Below, piece after piece: positions 1-6,451 of a stretch of 12,412 nt of DNA. Made by a program: the position numbers and the translations under genes. Within the stretch, counting starts at the first letter, position 1, and each line of letters begins with the position of its first letter. The DNA is from Oscillospiraceae bacterium (lineage in GTDB: Bacteria; Bacillota; Clostridia; Oscillospirales; Oscillospiraceae), in assembly GCA_017400415.1 (NCBI GenBank), contig JAFPTE010000224.1, positions 1 through 12,412 of the forward strand, given 5' to 3'. Under the pieces are notes generated by a model. It was not told the DNA's origin. It worked only from the letters and a program-made list of their open reading frames with translations, and made no database searches.

Positions 1-2528
1 CTGTTTTCCGCCTCCCGGCACTCCTGGTGGAGCTCGTCCGCCGTCAGCCGCAGGGCCCCGGAGCCCAGGATTATCATCTGCTCCGGCCCGTCGGAGGTGG
101 CCACCCGGACCCGGTGCTTCTTGCCGAGTTCATGGGCGGTGCGCTCAATGTAGCTGTCCGCCGTCTCCGCCTCCCGGGTGTAGACGATGCTGATGCCGCA
201 GTAGTCCGTCACGGAGCCGGTGCCGCCGGAGACCTTGTAGGCGTCGTAGACCAGAATCACGTCCCCGCCCCGGAGGCCCCGGTAGTTGGCCATAATGTCG
301 CTCAAAAGCTTCCGGGCGGCGTCCAGGCTCTGGCGGGCCACGGTCTTGAGCTCCTCCCAGGCGAAGATGATGTTGTAGCCGTCCACCAGCAGGTATTCGC
401 CCTCGGCAAACTGCTTTTTGATCTCATATTTCCCTTCCCGGAGCTCCTTCCGGGCGCCCTCCCGGCGGCGGCGCTCCTCCCGGGTCAGCATATCCCGGCT
501 CTGGCCGCCGTAGGTGCGGATGAAGATATCCATGAGCTCCTTATCCAGGGCCGCCCGGTCCTGCCGAGGCCTGGGCCTTTCGGAGGGGGAGGCCTCCTGC
601 TCCGCCGGGGCGTTCTTCGCCCTGAGTACGCTCTCCAGGTGCATTTTTGCAGGCACCTCCCGCCAGTCCACCACAACTCCGGCCCCGTGGGCGCAGAAGA
701 CCGAGGAGGCGGGGTTTTCCGTGTCCCGCTCCGGATCGTAGCCTATGGCCTCGATCACCTGGGCTGCATTGTGGCAGGGGGCGTAGCCCGCCCCGGCGGA
801 CTGGAAGGTGCCCTGGCCCCTTGTGTAGGCCGTCAGGGACTTCTGGTAGCCCCGCAGCTCGGAAAGGGGTCCCCGGCCGGAAAGGACCGCCCAAACTCCG
901 TCATCCTCCGGAGGCCGGGTCTGGGCGCAGAGCCGCTGCATATCGCTCATGGCCCGGCCCAGGTGCTCCCGGGGCAGGCGGATATCAAAGGATATCCAGG
1001 GCTCCAGCAGGACGCTTTTTGCCTGCATGAGCCCCTGGCGCACGGCCCGGTAGGTGGCCTGGCGGAAGTCGCCCCCCTCCGTGTGCTTAAGGTGGGCCCG
1101 GCCGGCGGCCAGGGTTATGCGCATATCGGTTATGGGGGAGCCTGTCAGGACCCCCAGGTGCCGCTTCTCCTCCAGGTGGGTCAGAATGAGCCGCTGCCAG
1201 TTCCGGTCCAGCCGGTCCTCCGGCACCTGAGAGGCCAGCACAAGGCCGCTGCCCCGCTCCCCGGGGCTCATGATAAGGTGCACCTCCGCATAGTGGCGCA
1301 GGGGCTCAAAGTGGCCCACGCCCTCCACGGTGTTCTCTATGGTCTCCAGGTAGACTATCTCCCCCTGGCCGAACTCCGCCTCCAGGGAAAAGCGGCGGGC
1401 AAGGAGCTCCCGGAGCACCTCCTCCTGGACCTCCCCCATGGTCATGACGGATATTATCCCCGTGACCTCATTTATCTCCACCCGGAGGCTGGGGTCCTCC
1501 TCCTCCAGAGTACGCAGGGCCCGGAGGGCGGCGGAGGGGTCCGTGCCCGCCGGGAAGGTGACGCTTGTGCGGAGCACGGGAGAAACAAGGGCGGATTTTG
1601 CCGCCCCGGCGGAGCCGAAGCTCTGGCCCGCAAAGGTGGTGACGGGGCCCGTTATGGCGATAATATCCCCGGCCCGGGCCTCCTGAAGCTGGCGGAATTT
1701 CTCCCCGGAATAGAGCCGCAGGCTGTCGCACTTTTCCTGCACGCCCCCCAGGTCCAATGTGGATTTCACCTTAAGGGTGCCGCCGGTGACCCGGGCCCAG
1801 CTCAGGCGCACGGCCCCGTCACGGCTGATTTTATAAAACCGCAGGCCAAGCTCCTCCGGCCTTTCCGGCACCAGAGTCAGCTTCTGCAGGGCCTCCAGCA
1901 GGCCCTTTACGCCGCTTCCCTTCAGGGCGGAGCCGAAGAAGACGGGAAAGAGCCGCTCCCGGGCGATAAGCTCCGCCGCCAGCTCCGCAGGCACCTGCTC
2001 CCCCGCCAGGAAGAGCTCCATTGCCTCCTCATCCTCCCCGGCGGCGGCCTCGTCCAGGCTCCCGGCGTCCCAGACCCGGTCCCCCAGGTGGGTCCGGAGG
2101 CTTGTGAGAAGGGCCCGGCGGTCAAAGCCCGGCAGGTCCGTTTTGTTTACGAAAATAAAGGTGGGCACCCCCGCCCGGCGTAAAAGCCGCCACAGGGTCA
2201 GGGTATGGGCCACCACCCCGTCCGAGGCGGAGATGAGCAGCACGGCGTAGTCCATAACGGAGATGGCCCGCTCCGTCTCGCAGGAGAAGTCCCGGTGGCC
2301 CGGCGTGTCGATAAGGGTCAGCTCCAGGTCCCCCAGCTCCATAAGGGCAGGCCGGGAGAAGACCGTTATGCCCCGGCGGCGCTCGATGGCGTCGTTATCC
2401 AGAAAGGCGTCCCCCCGGTCCACTCTGCCCAGGGAGCGGATGGCGCCGGCCTCAAATAAAAGCGCCTCGGACAGGGTGGTCTTCCCCGCATCCACAGGCG
2501 CCAGGATTCCAAAGGACAGCTTATCCGT
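1..2528 (-). CDS. EF-G/Tet(M)-type translational GTPase fused to a YacP/Rae1-type NYN nuclease domain (3' end beyond window)
   Basis: The window shows 842 codons, open to the left edge. Residues count from the ACG at 2528-2526. The N-terminal part is a translational GTPase: VDAGKTT at 12-18, RRRGIT in switch I, DTPGH at 74-78 with the catalytic His, NKTD at 128-131, and a GSAL G5 motif. Domains III-V follow and resemble Tet(M)-type ribosomal protection proteins more than EF-G. The tip loop of domain IV (about 478-488) reads AHLKHTEGGDF and lacks the SPVSTPADF-type loop of Tet(M). A linker with Cys585-His586 and Cys612-x-His614, then a basic helix, leads to an NYN domain from about 712: VDGYN (D716), VYDA (D762), ETAD (788-791), TSD (811-813), the acidic set of YacP/Rae1. 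Tet(M) is about 640 residues, so the nuclease is extra. It probably acts on ribosomes; cleavage of mRNA is inferred from Rae1. Automated labels may say tetracycline resistance, which the altered loop argues against. It is co-transcribed with the small Cys gene upstream. Confidence 0.9.
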
Positions 2529-2536
2529 GTGAGCCG

Positions 2537-2544
2537 CCCCCTTT
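2537..2544 (-). promoter_or_regulatory. Ribosome binding site that supports an ACG start
   Basis: AAAGGGGG lies 8 bases before the ACG at 2528-2526. An identical AAAGGGGG precedes yqfC at 7-base spacing. In this frame a TAA sits at 2552-2550, and no ATG, GTG or TTG occurs between it and the P-loop. The first GTG is codon 12, inside the P-loop motif, and the first ATG is codon 63, after switch I. The ribosome binding site therefore points to the ACG, where relatives typically begin M-D-K-L. Confidence 0.6.
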
Positions 2545-2549
2545 CGCTT

Positions 2550-2768
2550 TTATTCCAGAGTAAAGTCCTTCTCCTCCAGGCCCTGGGTCTTCAGCTCCAG
2601 GGGCCTTGCGGGCACCCGGCGAAGCACGTCATAGGAAAACCTGCGGCAATGGCCCCCGGCGGAGACCACGCCCTTTTTGAGGCAGGCCACCTGGGTGCTG
2701 TTTATGCGGGAACCGAATTTGCAGTAGGCGCAGGAGGGCTCGATAGACTTATTGAAAAGTGCCGACAT
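2550..2768 (-). CDS. Conserved-looking small four-cysteine protein, 72 aa
   Basis: I do not recognise a named family. The protein has four cysteines spaced C13-x2-C16-x12-C29-x11-C41, a pattern that could hold zinc or an iron-sulfur cluster, in an otherwise basic, soluble sequence with no signal peptide or membrane helix. The ATG at 2768 was chosen because an AAGGAAGG ribosome binding site precedes it. A longer reading from 2822 would start inside the TATAAT box and the end of ylbJ. The TAA stop lies 21 bases before the ACG of the GTPase-nuclease gene and, unusually, in the same frame, so the two genes surely share an mRNA. That makes this a candidate partner or regulator of the ribosome-associated fusion. 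The link is inferred from position alone. Confidence 0.75.
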   Translation of the reverse strand: MSALFNKSIEPSCAYCKFGSRINSTQVACLKKGVVSAGGHCRRFSYDVLRRVPARPLELKTQGLEEKDFTLE

Positions 2769-2792
2769 GGCATACACCTTCCTTTCTCCCCT

Positions 2793-2821
2793 ATTATAAC
2801 TTATTCTCCCGGCTTTTTCCA
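2793..2821 (-). promoter_or_regulatory. Sigma-A-like promoter for the Cys-protein / GTPase-nuclease operon
   Basis: On the minus strand a perfect TATAAT (2798-2793) lies 17 bases downstream of TGGAAA (2821-2816), which matches TTGACA at four of six positions. The ATG of the small Cys gene follows 24 bases after the -10 box. The elements overlap the last codons and stop of ylbJ, so the two downstream genes need not depend on the sporulation promoter. No terminator hairpin separates them from ylbJ, so read-through from ylbJ is also possible. Confidence 0.6.
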
Positions 2822-3927
2822 CCCCTTTTTGCGATTAAAAAGAGGCAGCCCAGGCCCAGGGCGCCCAGGCCGGACCAGAGCCAGCCGCCCCCCAGGGCAG
2901 CGGTGCGGACCCCCTCCGCCAGAATAAGGGAGACGGGCACCTTCAGGGGCACCAGCCGGCAAAGCACAAGGGTCAGCAGGGCGGAGATGAGGCCGTGGAG
3001 GGCCTTGCCCAGCATATAGGTCCGGGAGGAGAGGCCCGCCTGGGATATGAAGCTTATGACCTGGCAGTGGACGCAAAGGCCCGCCCAGCCCAGCATGAAG
3101 GCCGCCAGGGCCATGGAGGCGGGAAGGCTCCCCGCCGCCTGGCGTATGCTCCACACCCCGCCGGTGAGCTCGATGAAGCCCGTAATAAGGCTCTCCGCCT
3201 CCGCCCGGGAAAGGGGCAGCAGCACCGAGAGGGCAAGGCTTGCCCGGTCCACCATGCCGGACAGGAAGATGAGCCGGATGAGCACCGTGAAGAAGGTCAC
3301 AAAGCCGCTTATCCGCAGCATGGCCATGAAGGAGGAGGCCACGGACTCCACGAAAACGGAGCTGAGGGGCGCCCTCTTCCCCTGGGTCTCCACAGGCCGG
3401 GAGGGGCCGCCCCGGCCGTAAAAACGGAACAGCACCCCGATGAGCAGGGAGGCGGCGGCGTGGCACAGGTACAGCATAAGCCCCGCGCCGGTGGACAGGA
3501 ACACGGCGGAGCCCACCACCCCCAGGATAAAGGCCGGGCCAGAGTTATTGGAGAAGGCCAGCATACGCTCCGCCTCGGTCTTCGTTATGGCCCCCCGGCT
3601 GTACAGCTCCGTCACCGCCCGGGCGCCTACGGGGTAGCCCCCGATAAGGCCCAGGATAAGGGGCCCGGCGCACTGGCCGGAGACCCGGAAAAGCCTCTCC
3701 ATCACCGGGGAGGCCAGCCTCCCCAGCCCCTCTGCCAGGCCCGAGGAGATGGCCACGGAGGACAGGACAAAAAACGGGAACAGGGAGGGTATCAGCACCT
3801 CCAGACACAGCCGCACCCCCTCCTGCCCTGCCTCAGTAAGCTGGCGGGGATAGCGCAGGAGCCCGGCGGTCACCGCGAGAAGGCCCAGAATCAGGGCCCC
3901 GTCCCGGAGTTTTTCTTTCAGTTTCAT
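2794..3927 (-). CDS. ylbJ: Sporulation integral membrane protein YlbJ (SpoVV family)
   Basis: A 377-residue polytopic membrane protein with the hallmarks of YlbJ: IPSLFPFFVLSS near 46-57, GGYPVGAR at 96-103, FSNNSGPAF at 125-133, and a second half with GFIELTGGVWSI (250-261) and GWAGLCVHCQV (280-290). The halves match nucleoside-recognition (Gate) repeats. In B. subtilis, ylbJ is transcribed by sigma-E in the mother cell. Its product, renamed SpoVV, is needed to move dipicolinic acid into the forespore across the outer forespore membrane. Length is close to the usual roughly 400 residues. The ATG at 3927-3925 follows a GGGGG-rich weak ribosome binding site. The gene is divergent from yqfC, another sporulation gene, which fits shared mother-cell timing. 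The assignment is firm; the transport role is family knowledge. Confidence 0.93.
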   Translation of the reverse strand: MKLKEKLRDGALILGLLAVTAGLLRYPRQLTEAGQEGVRLCLEVLIPSLFPFFVLSSVAISSGLAEGLGRLASPVMERLFRVSGQCAGPLILGLIGGYPVGARAVTELYSRGAITKTEAERMLAFSNNSGPAFILGVVGSAVFLSTGAGLMLYLCHAAASLLIGVLFRFYGRGGPSRPVETQGKRAPLSSVFVESVASSFMAMLRISGFVTFFTVLIRLIFLSGMVDRASLALSVLLPLSRAEAESLITGFIELTGGVWSIRQAAGSLPASMALAAFMLGWAGLCVHCQVISFISQAGLSSRTYMLGKALHGLISALLTLVLCRLVPLKVPVSLILAEGVRTAALGGGWLWSGLGALGLGCLFLIAKRGGKSRENKL

Positions 3928-4013
3928 TTCATCGCCCCCGGCCTATTTTTATGTGGCCCGGCGTAAAATGAGAAGGGGCAGCATAGCCTTATACGAAGAA
4001 AGGGGGACTTTTC
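3928..4013. promoter_or_regulatory. Divergent ylbJ-yqfC intergenic region, possible sporulation (sigma-E) promoters
   Basis: These 86 bases separate two outward-facing sporulation genes. Each side has a CATA element that could be a sigma-E -10 box: CATAGCCT at 3982-3989 for yqfC, and CATAAAAA at 3953-3946 on the minus strand for ylbJ. Matching -35 boxes are weak: TCATTTT lies 11 bases before the minus-strand CATA, and an AT-rich GTAAAAT lies before the plus-strand one. No good sigma-A TATAAT/TTGACA pair was seen on either strand. Sigma-E control is known for these genes in B. subtilis; the exact boxes here are tentative. Confidence 0.35.
3998..4006 (+). promoter_or_regulatory. Ribosome binding site deciding a TTG start for yqfC
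   Basis: GAAAGGGGG ends 7 bases before the TTG at 4014. No ATG at an equivalent spot is in frame. Translation from this TTG gives the expected YqfC N-terminus (MKHRGKELAQ). Confidence 0.7.
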
Positions 4014-4289
4014 TTGAAGCACAGGGGCAAAGAACTGGCCCAGCGGGCCGCCCGGGCCCTGGATATGCCGCCGGAGAGCGTGGGGGCTCTGCGTGTCACT
4101 GTCACCGGGGACTGGTGCCTGCGGGCGGAGAATCACGGGGGCCTCATCGCCCTGTCGCCGGAGTCTGTGGCGGTGCGGGCAGGGAGATTTATCATAAAGG
4201 TGGGCGGGGAAAACCTGCGTATCGGGGCCATGAGCGATGCAGAGCTCATCATCACCGGCACCATACGCTCTCTGGAGTATCTGCCATGA
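4014..4289 (+). CDS. yqfC: Sporulation protein YqfC
   Basis: A 91-residue soluble protein of the YabP/YqfC sporulation family. It has a basic helical start, then a beta-rich domain with the typical LRVTVTGD (about 26-33) and ENHGGLIALSPESV (39-52) segments, and ends in the usual ITGTIRSLEYLP. In B. subtilis, yqfC is expressed in the mother cell under sigma-E and sits directly before yqfD, as here. Its molecular role is not settled; its relative YabP is recruited around the forespore. It starts with TTG behind a strong ribosome binding site. Its TGA stop overlaps the ATG of yqfD (ATGA), indicating translational coupling. The length is normal for the family. Confidence 0.93.
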   Translation: MKHRGKELAQRAARALDMPPESVGALRVTVTGDWCLRAENHGGLIALSPESVAVRAGRFIIKVGGENLRIGAMSDAELIITGTIRSLEYLP

Positions 4290-5425
4290 GATTTGCGGAG
4301 AAAATCTGGCGCTGCATCCGGGGCTTTGCCCGGGTGACGGTGGCCCCCGGGGACCGGGAGGGCTTTTTCAACCTCTGCGCCGAAGAGGGCCTTCTGCTGA
4401 CGGAGCCCCGGGCCGGAGACGGGACCGTTACGGTGACCCTCTCGCCGGAGGAGCTGGGGGAGCTTCTGGCTCTGGAGGAGAAGGGCGGGTTCTCCGTCCT
4501 CTCCGTTGAAAAGCGGGGCGGGGGCTTCATTCTGCCCTTTCTCAAAAGGCGCTGGGGGCTTTTCCTGGGTGCGGCTGCGGCGGTGCTGCTGGCGGTCCTC
4601 TCCTCCTTTTTCATCTGGCAGATCGAGATCGTGGGGGCGGACGCCGCCCTGAGTGCCCGGATAATGGGCGCCCTCTCTGACTGCGGCGTCACAGTGGGCT
4701 CCTGGGCCGTGGGGCTCTCCGTGCCGGAGGTGCAGAACGAGCTGCTTCTGCGGCTGCCGGACCTGGCCTGGATAACCGTGAACGTGAAGGGCAGCCGGGC
4801 CTGGGTCCTCTTCCGGGAGAAGACCCTGCCGCCGGAGATTCTGAGCCTTTCCGAGCCCTCGGACATCCGGGCCCGTCAGGCCGGGGTCATAACGGAGACC
4901 ATCGTTCTGCGGGGTGTGCCGGAGGTCTCCGCCGGGGATACGGTGGCCGCCGGGGACCTGCTCATAGCCGGCTCCCCTGCCGCCCAGGGGGCGGTTTTCG
5001 CCCGGACCTGGTACGAGATTTCCGCCTCCATGCCCCTGGACTGCCGTGCAAAGGTCTATACGGGCCGGGAGAATACCCTGTGGCGGCTGATTTTTTCGGA
5101 AAAAAGGGCAGATTTGTTTTTTTATAGTGGAAATACCTATGGAAGCTGTGATAAAATAAGGGAGATACGATTGGTGACGCTGCCGGACGGGGCCGTGCTT
5201 CCCCTGGGGCTTGAAAAGCTGAGTCTGCGGGAGTACGAGACCGTGCCCGCTCAGATACCCAGAGACGCTGCCGAGGGCCTTCTGCGCGCGGAGCTTCTGG
5301 AGCAGCTGGATGCCCGGTGCCGGGGCAGCGTTGCAAAGGCGGAATTTTACTCGTCCCTGAACGAGGGGCTGCTGACCGTGACTCTGAAGGCGGAGTGCCT
5401 GGAGGACATAGCCCTGAGGCAGTGA
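4286..5425 (+). CDS. yqfD: Sporulation protein YqfD
   Basis: A 379-residue protein of the YqfD family (stage IV sporulation). A cytoplasmic N-terminal domain of about 88 residues is followed by one transmembrane helix (about 90-112, after FLKRRWG) and a large domain outside the cytoplasm. That domain begins with a POTRA-like segment (QIEIVGADAALSARI onward), as in FtsQ-like proteins. The frame extends upstream to 3953, but the ATG at 4286 is chosen because it overlaps the yqfC stop and gives the expected MRFAEKIWR start. B. subtilis yqfD is co-transcribed with yqfC under sigma-E; its mechanism is not well defined. The 3' half holds an AT-rich patch (5088-5160) that may contain a promoter for the genes downstream. 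Confidence 0.93.
   Translation: MRFAEKIWRCIRGFARVTVAPGDREGFFNLCAEEGLLLTEPRAGDGTVTVTLSPEELGELLALEEKGGFSVLSVEKRGGGFILPFLKRRWGLFLGAAAAVLLAVLSSFFIWQIEIVGADAALSARIMGALSDCGVTVGSWAVGLSVPEVQNELLLRLPDLAWITVNVKGSRAWVLFREKTLPPEILSLSEPSDIRARQAGVITETIVLRGVPEVSAGDTVAAGDLLIAGSPAAQGAVFARTWYEISASMPLDCRAKVYTGRENTLWRLIFSEKRADLFFYSGNTYGSCDKIREIRLVTLPDGAVLPLGLEKLSLREYETVPAQIPRDAAEGLLRAELLEQLDARCRGSVAKAEFYSSLNEGLLTVTLKAECLEDIALRQ
5128..5157 (+). promoter_or_regulatory. Possible internal promoter for phoH onward
   Basis: Inside yqfD, TGGAAA (5128-5133) and TAAAAT (5152-5157) are 18 bases apart. TAAAAT matches TATAAT at five of six positions and has a TG two bases upstream of it. The surrounding 70 bases are strikingly AT-rich for this genome, although Lys, Phe and Ile codons explain part of that. 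Such a site would let phoH, ybeY and era be expressed in growing cells independently of the sporulation genes. It would leave a leader of about 280 bases before phoH. Confidence 0.3.
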
Positions 5426-5440
5426 CGGAAAGGACAGTAT

Positions 5441-6445
5441 ATGGCAGAAGAAACACTGAATGTGGAGCGCATGGAGCACATTATCTCCGTGTTCGGCTCC
5501 TTTGACGAGAACCTGCGGCTCATTGAGCAGGAGCTGGCGGTGCATCTGACGGACCGGGATTCGGAGATAAAAATCTCCGGGGACGTGGAAAACGTCATGC
5601 TGGCCCGGAAGACTCTGGAGGGCCTTATAAGCCTGGCGGCCAAGGGCGAGAATATCGACGGCCAGAGCGTCCGCTACGTTATGGGCCTGGTGCGCCAGGG
5701 CAAGGAGAGCGAGCTGCCCGCCCTGGCCCGGGACGTTATCTGCGTCACCGCCAAGGGCAAGCCCGTGAAGGCCAAGACCCTGGGCCAGAAAAAATACGTG
5801 GACGCCATTGCAAAGAATACCATCACCCTGGGCATAGGTCCCGCAGGCACCGGCAAGACCTACCTGGCCGTTGCCGCCGCCGTGGCGGCCTTCCGGGCCA
5901 AGGAGGTAAACCGCATCATTCTGACCCGGCCCGCCGTGGAGGCCGGAGAGCGGCTGGGCTTTCTGCCCGGGGACCTGCAGAGCAAGGTGGACCCCTACCT
6001 GCGGCCCCTGTACGACGCCCTTTTCGAGATGCTGGGGGCGGAGACCTACAACAAGTACCTGGAGCGGGGCGACATTGAGGTGGCCCCCCTGGCCTACATG
6101 CGGGGCCGGACCCTGGACGACAGCTTTATTATTCTTGACGAGGCCCAGAACACCAGCCGGGAGCAGATGAAGATGTTCCTGACCCGGCTGGGCTTCGGCT
6201 CCAAAATCGTCATCACCGGCGACGCCACCCAGATCGACCTGCCGGCGGACAAGGTCTCCGGCCTCAAGGAGGCCGTGCGGGTCCTGGACGGGGTGGAGGA
6301 CATTGCCATATGCCGGCTCACCGGGGCGGACGTGGTGCGCCACGTGCTGGTCCAGCGGATAGTTGAGGCCTATGACCGCTTTGAGAAAAACCGGGAGAGC
6401 GACGACTCCCGGCAGAAATTCGATATTAAAAAGAACAGGAGATAA
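5441..6445 (+). CDS. phoH: PhoH-like P-loop ATPase (PhoH/YbeZ family)
   Basis: A 334-residue PhoH family protein. The Walker A motif GPAGTGKT is at 133-140, the Walker B ILDEAQN begins about 231 (D233, E234), and the family motif TRPAVEAGERLGFLPG lies between them. The roughly 100 residues before the ATPase core match the usual N-terminal extension. Related proteins bind RNA and are thought to act as RNA helicases or ATPases. In E. coli, the homologue YbeZ works with YbeY, whose gene lies two places downstream here. The ATG at 5441 follows AAAGGA by 6 bases, and the gene starts 15 bases after the yqfD stop. Its 3' end holds the ribosome binding site of the next gene. The family is certain; the biochemical role is inferred. 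Confidence 0.95.
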   Translation: MAEETLNVERMEHIISVFGSFDENLRLIEQELAVHLTDRDSEIKISGDVENVMLARKTLEGLISLAAKGENIDGQSVRYVMGLVRQGKESELPALARDVICVTAKGKPVKAKTLGQKKYVDAIAKNTITLGIGPAGTGKTYLAVAAAVAAFRAKEVNRIILTRPAVEAGERLGFLPGDLQSKVDPYLRPLYDALFEMLGAETYNKYLERGDIEVAPLAYMRGRTLDDSFIILDEAQNTSREQMKMFLTRLGFGSKIVITGDATQIDLPADKVSGLKEAVRVLDGVEDIAICRLTGADVVRHVLVQRIVEAYDRFEKNRESDDSRQKFDIKKNRR

Positions 6446-6451
6446 AAGCCC

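Noticed and set aside
27..2183. A 718-codon open frame on the plus strand
   Set aside because: It is antisense to the GTPase-nuclease gene, is Pro/Gly/Leu-rich with no known domain, and arises from the same codon-bias effect.
1..2528. A plain tetracycline-resistance gene (tetM type)
   Set aside because: The tip loop lacks the SPV signature, the protein has an extra linker and nuclease domain, and the setting is chromosomal with no mobile-element signs.
2769..2822. A 90-residue version of the small Cys protein starting at 2822
   Set aside because: The longer form starts inside ylbJ and would translate across the TATAAT promoter. The ATG at 2768 has the ribosome binding site.
3953..4285. A longer yqfD starting at 3953 by fusion with a frame over yqfC
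   Set aside because: The added 111 residues are an out-of-frame reading of yqfC. The ATG at 4286 overlaps the yqfC stop and gives the family N-terminus.
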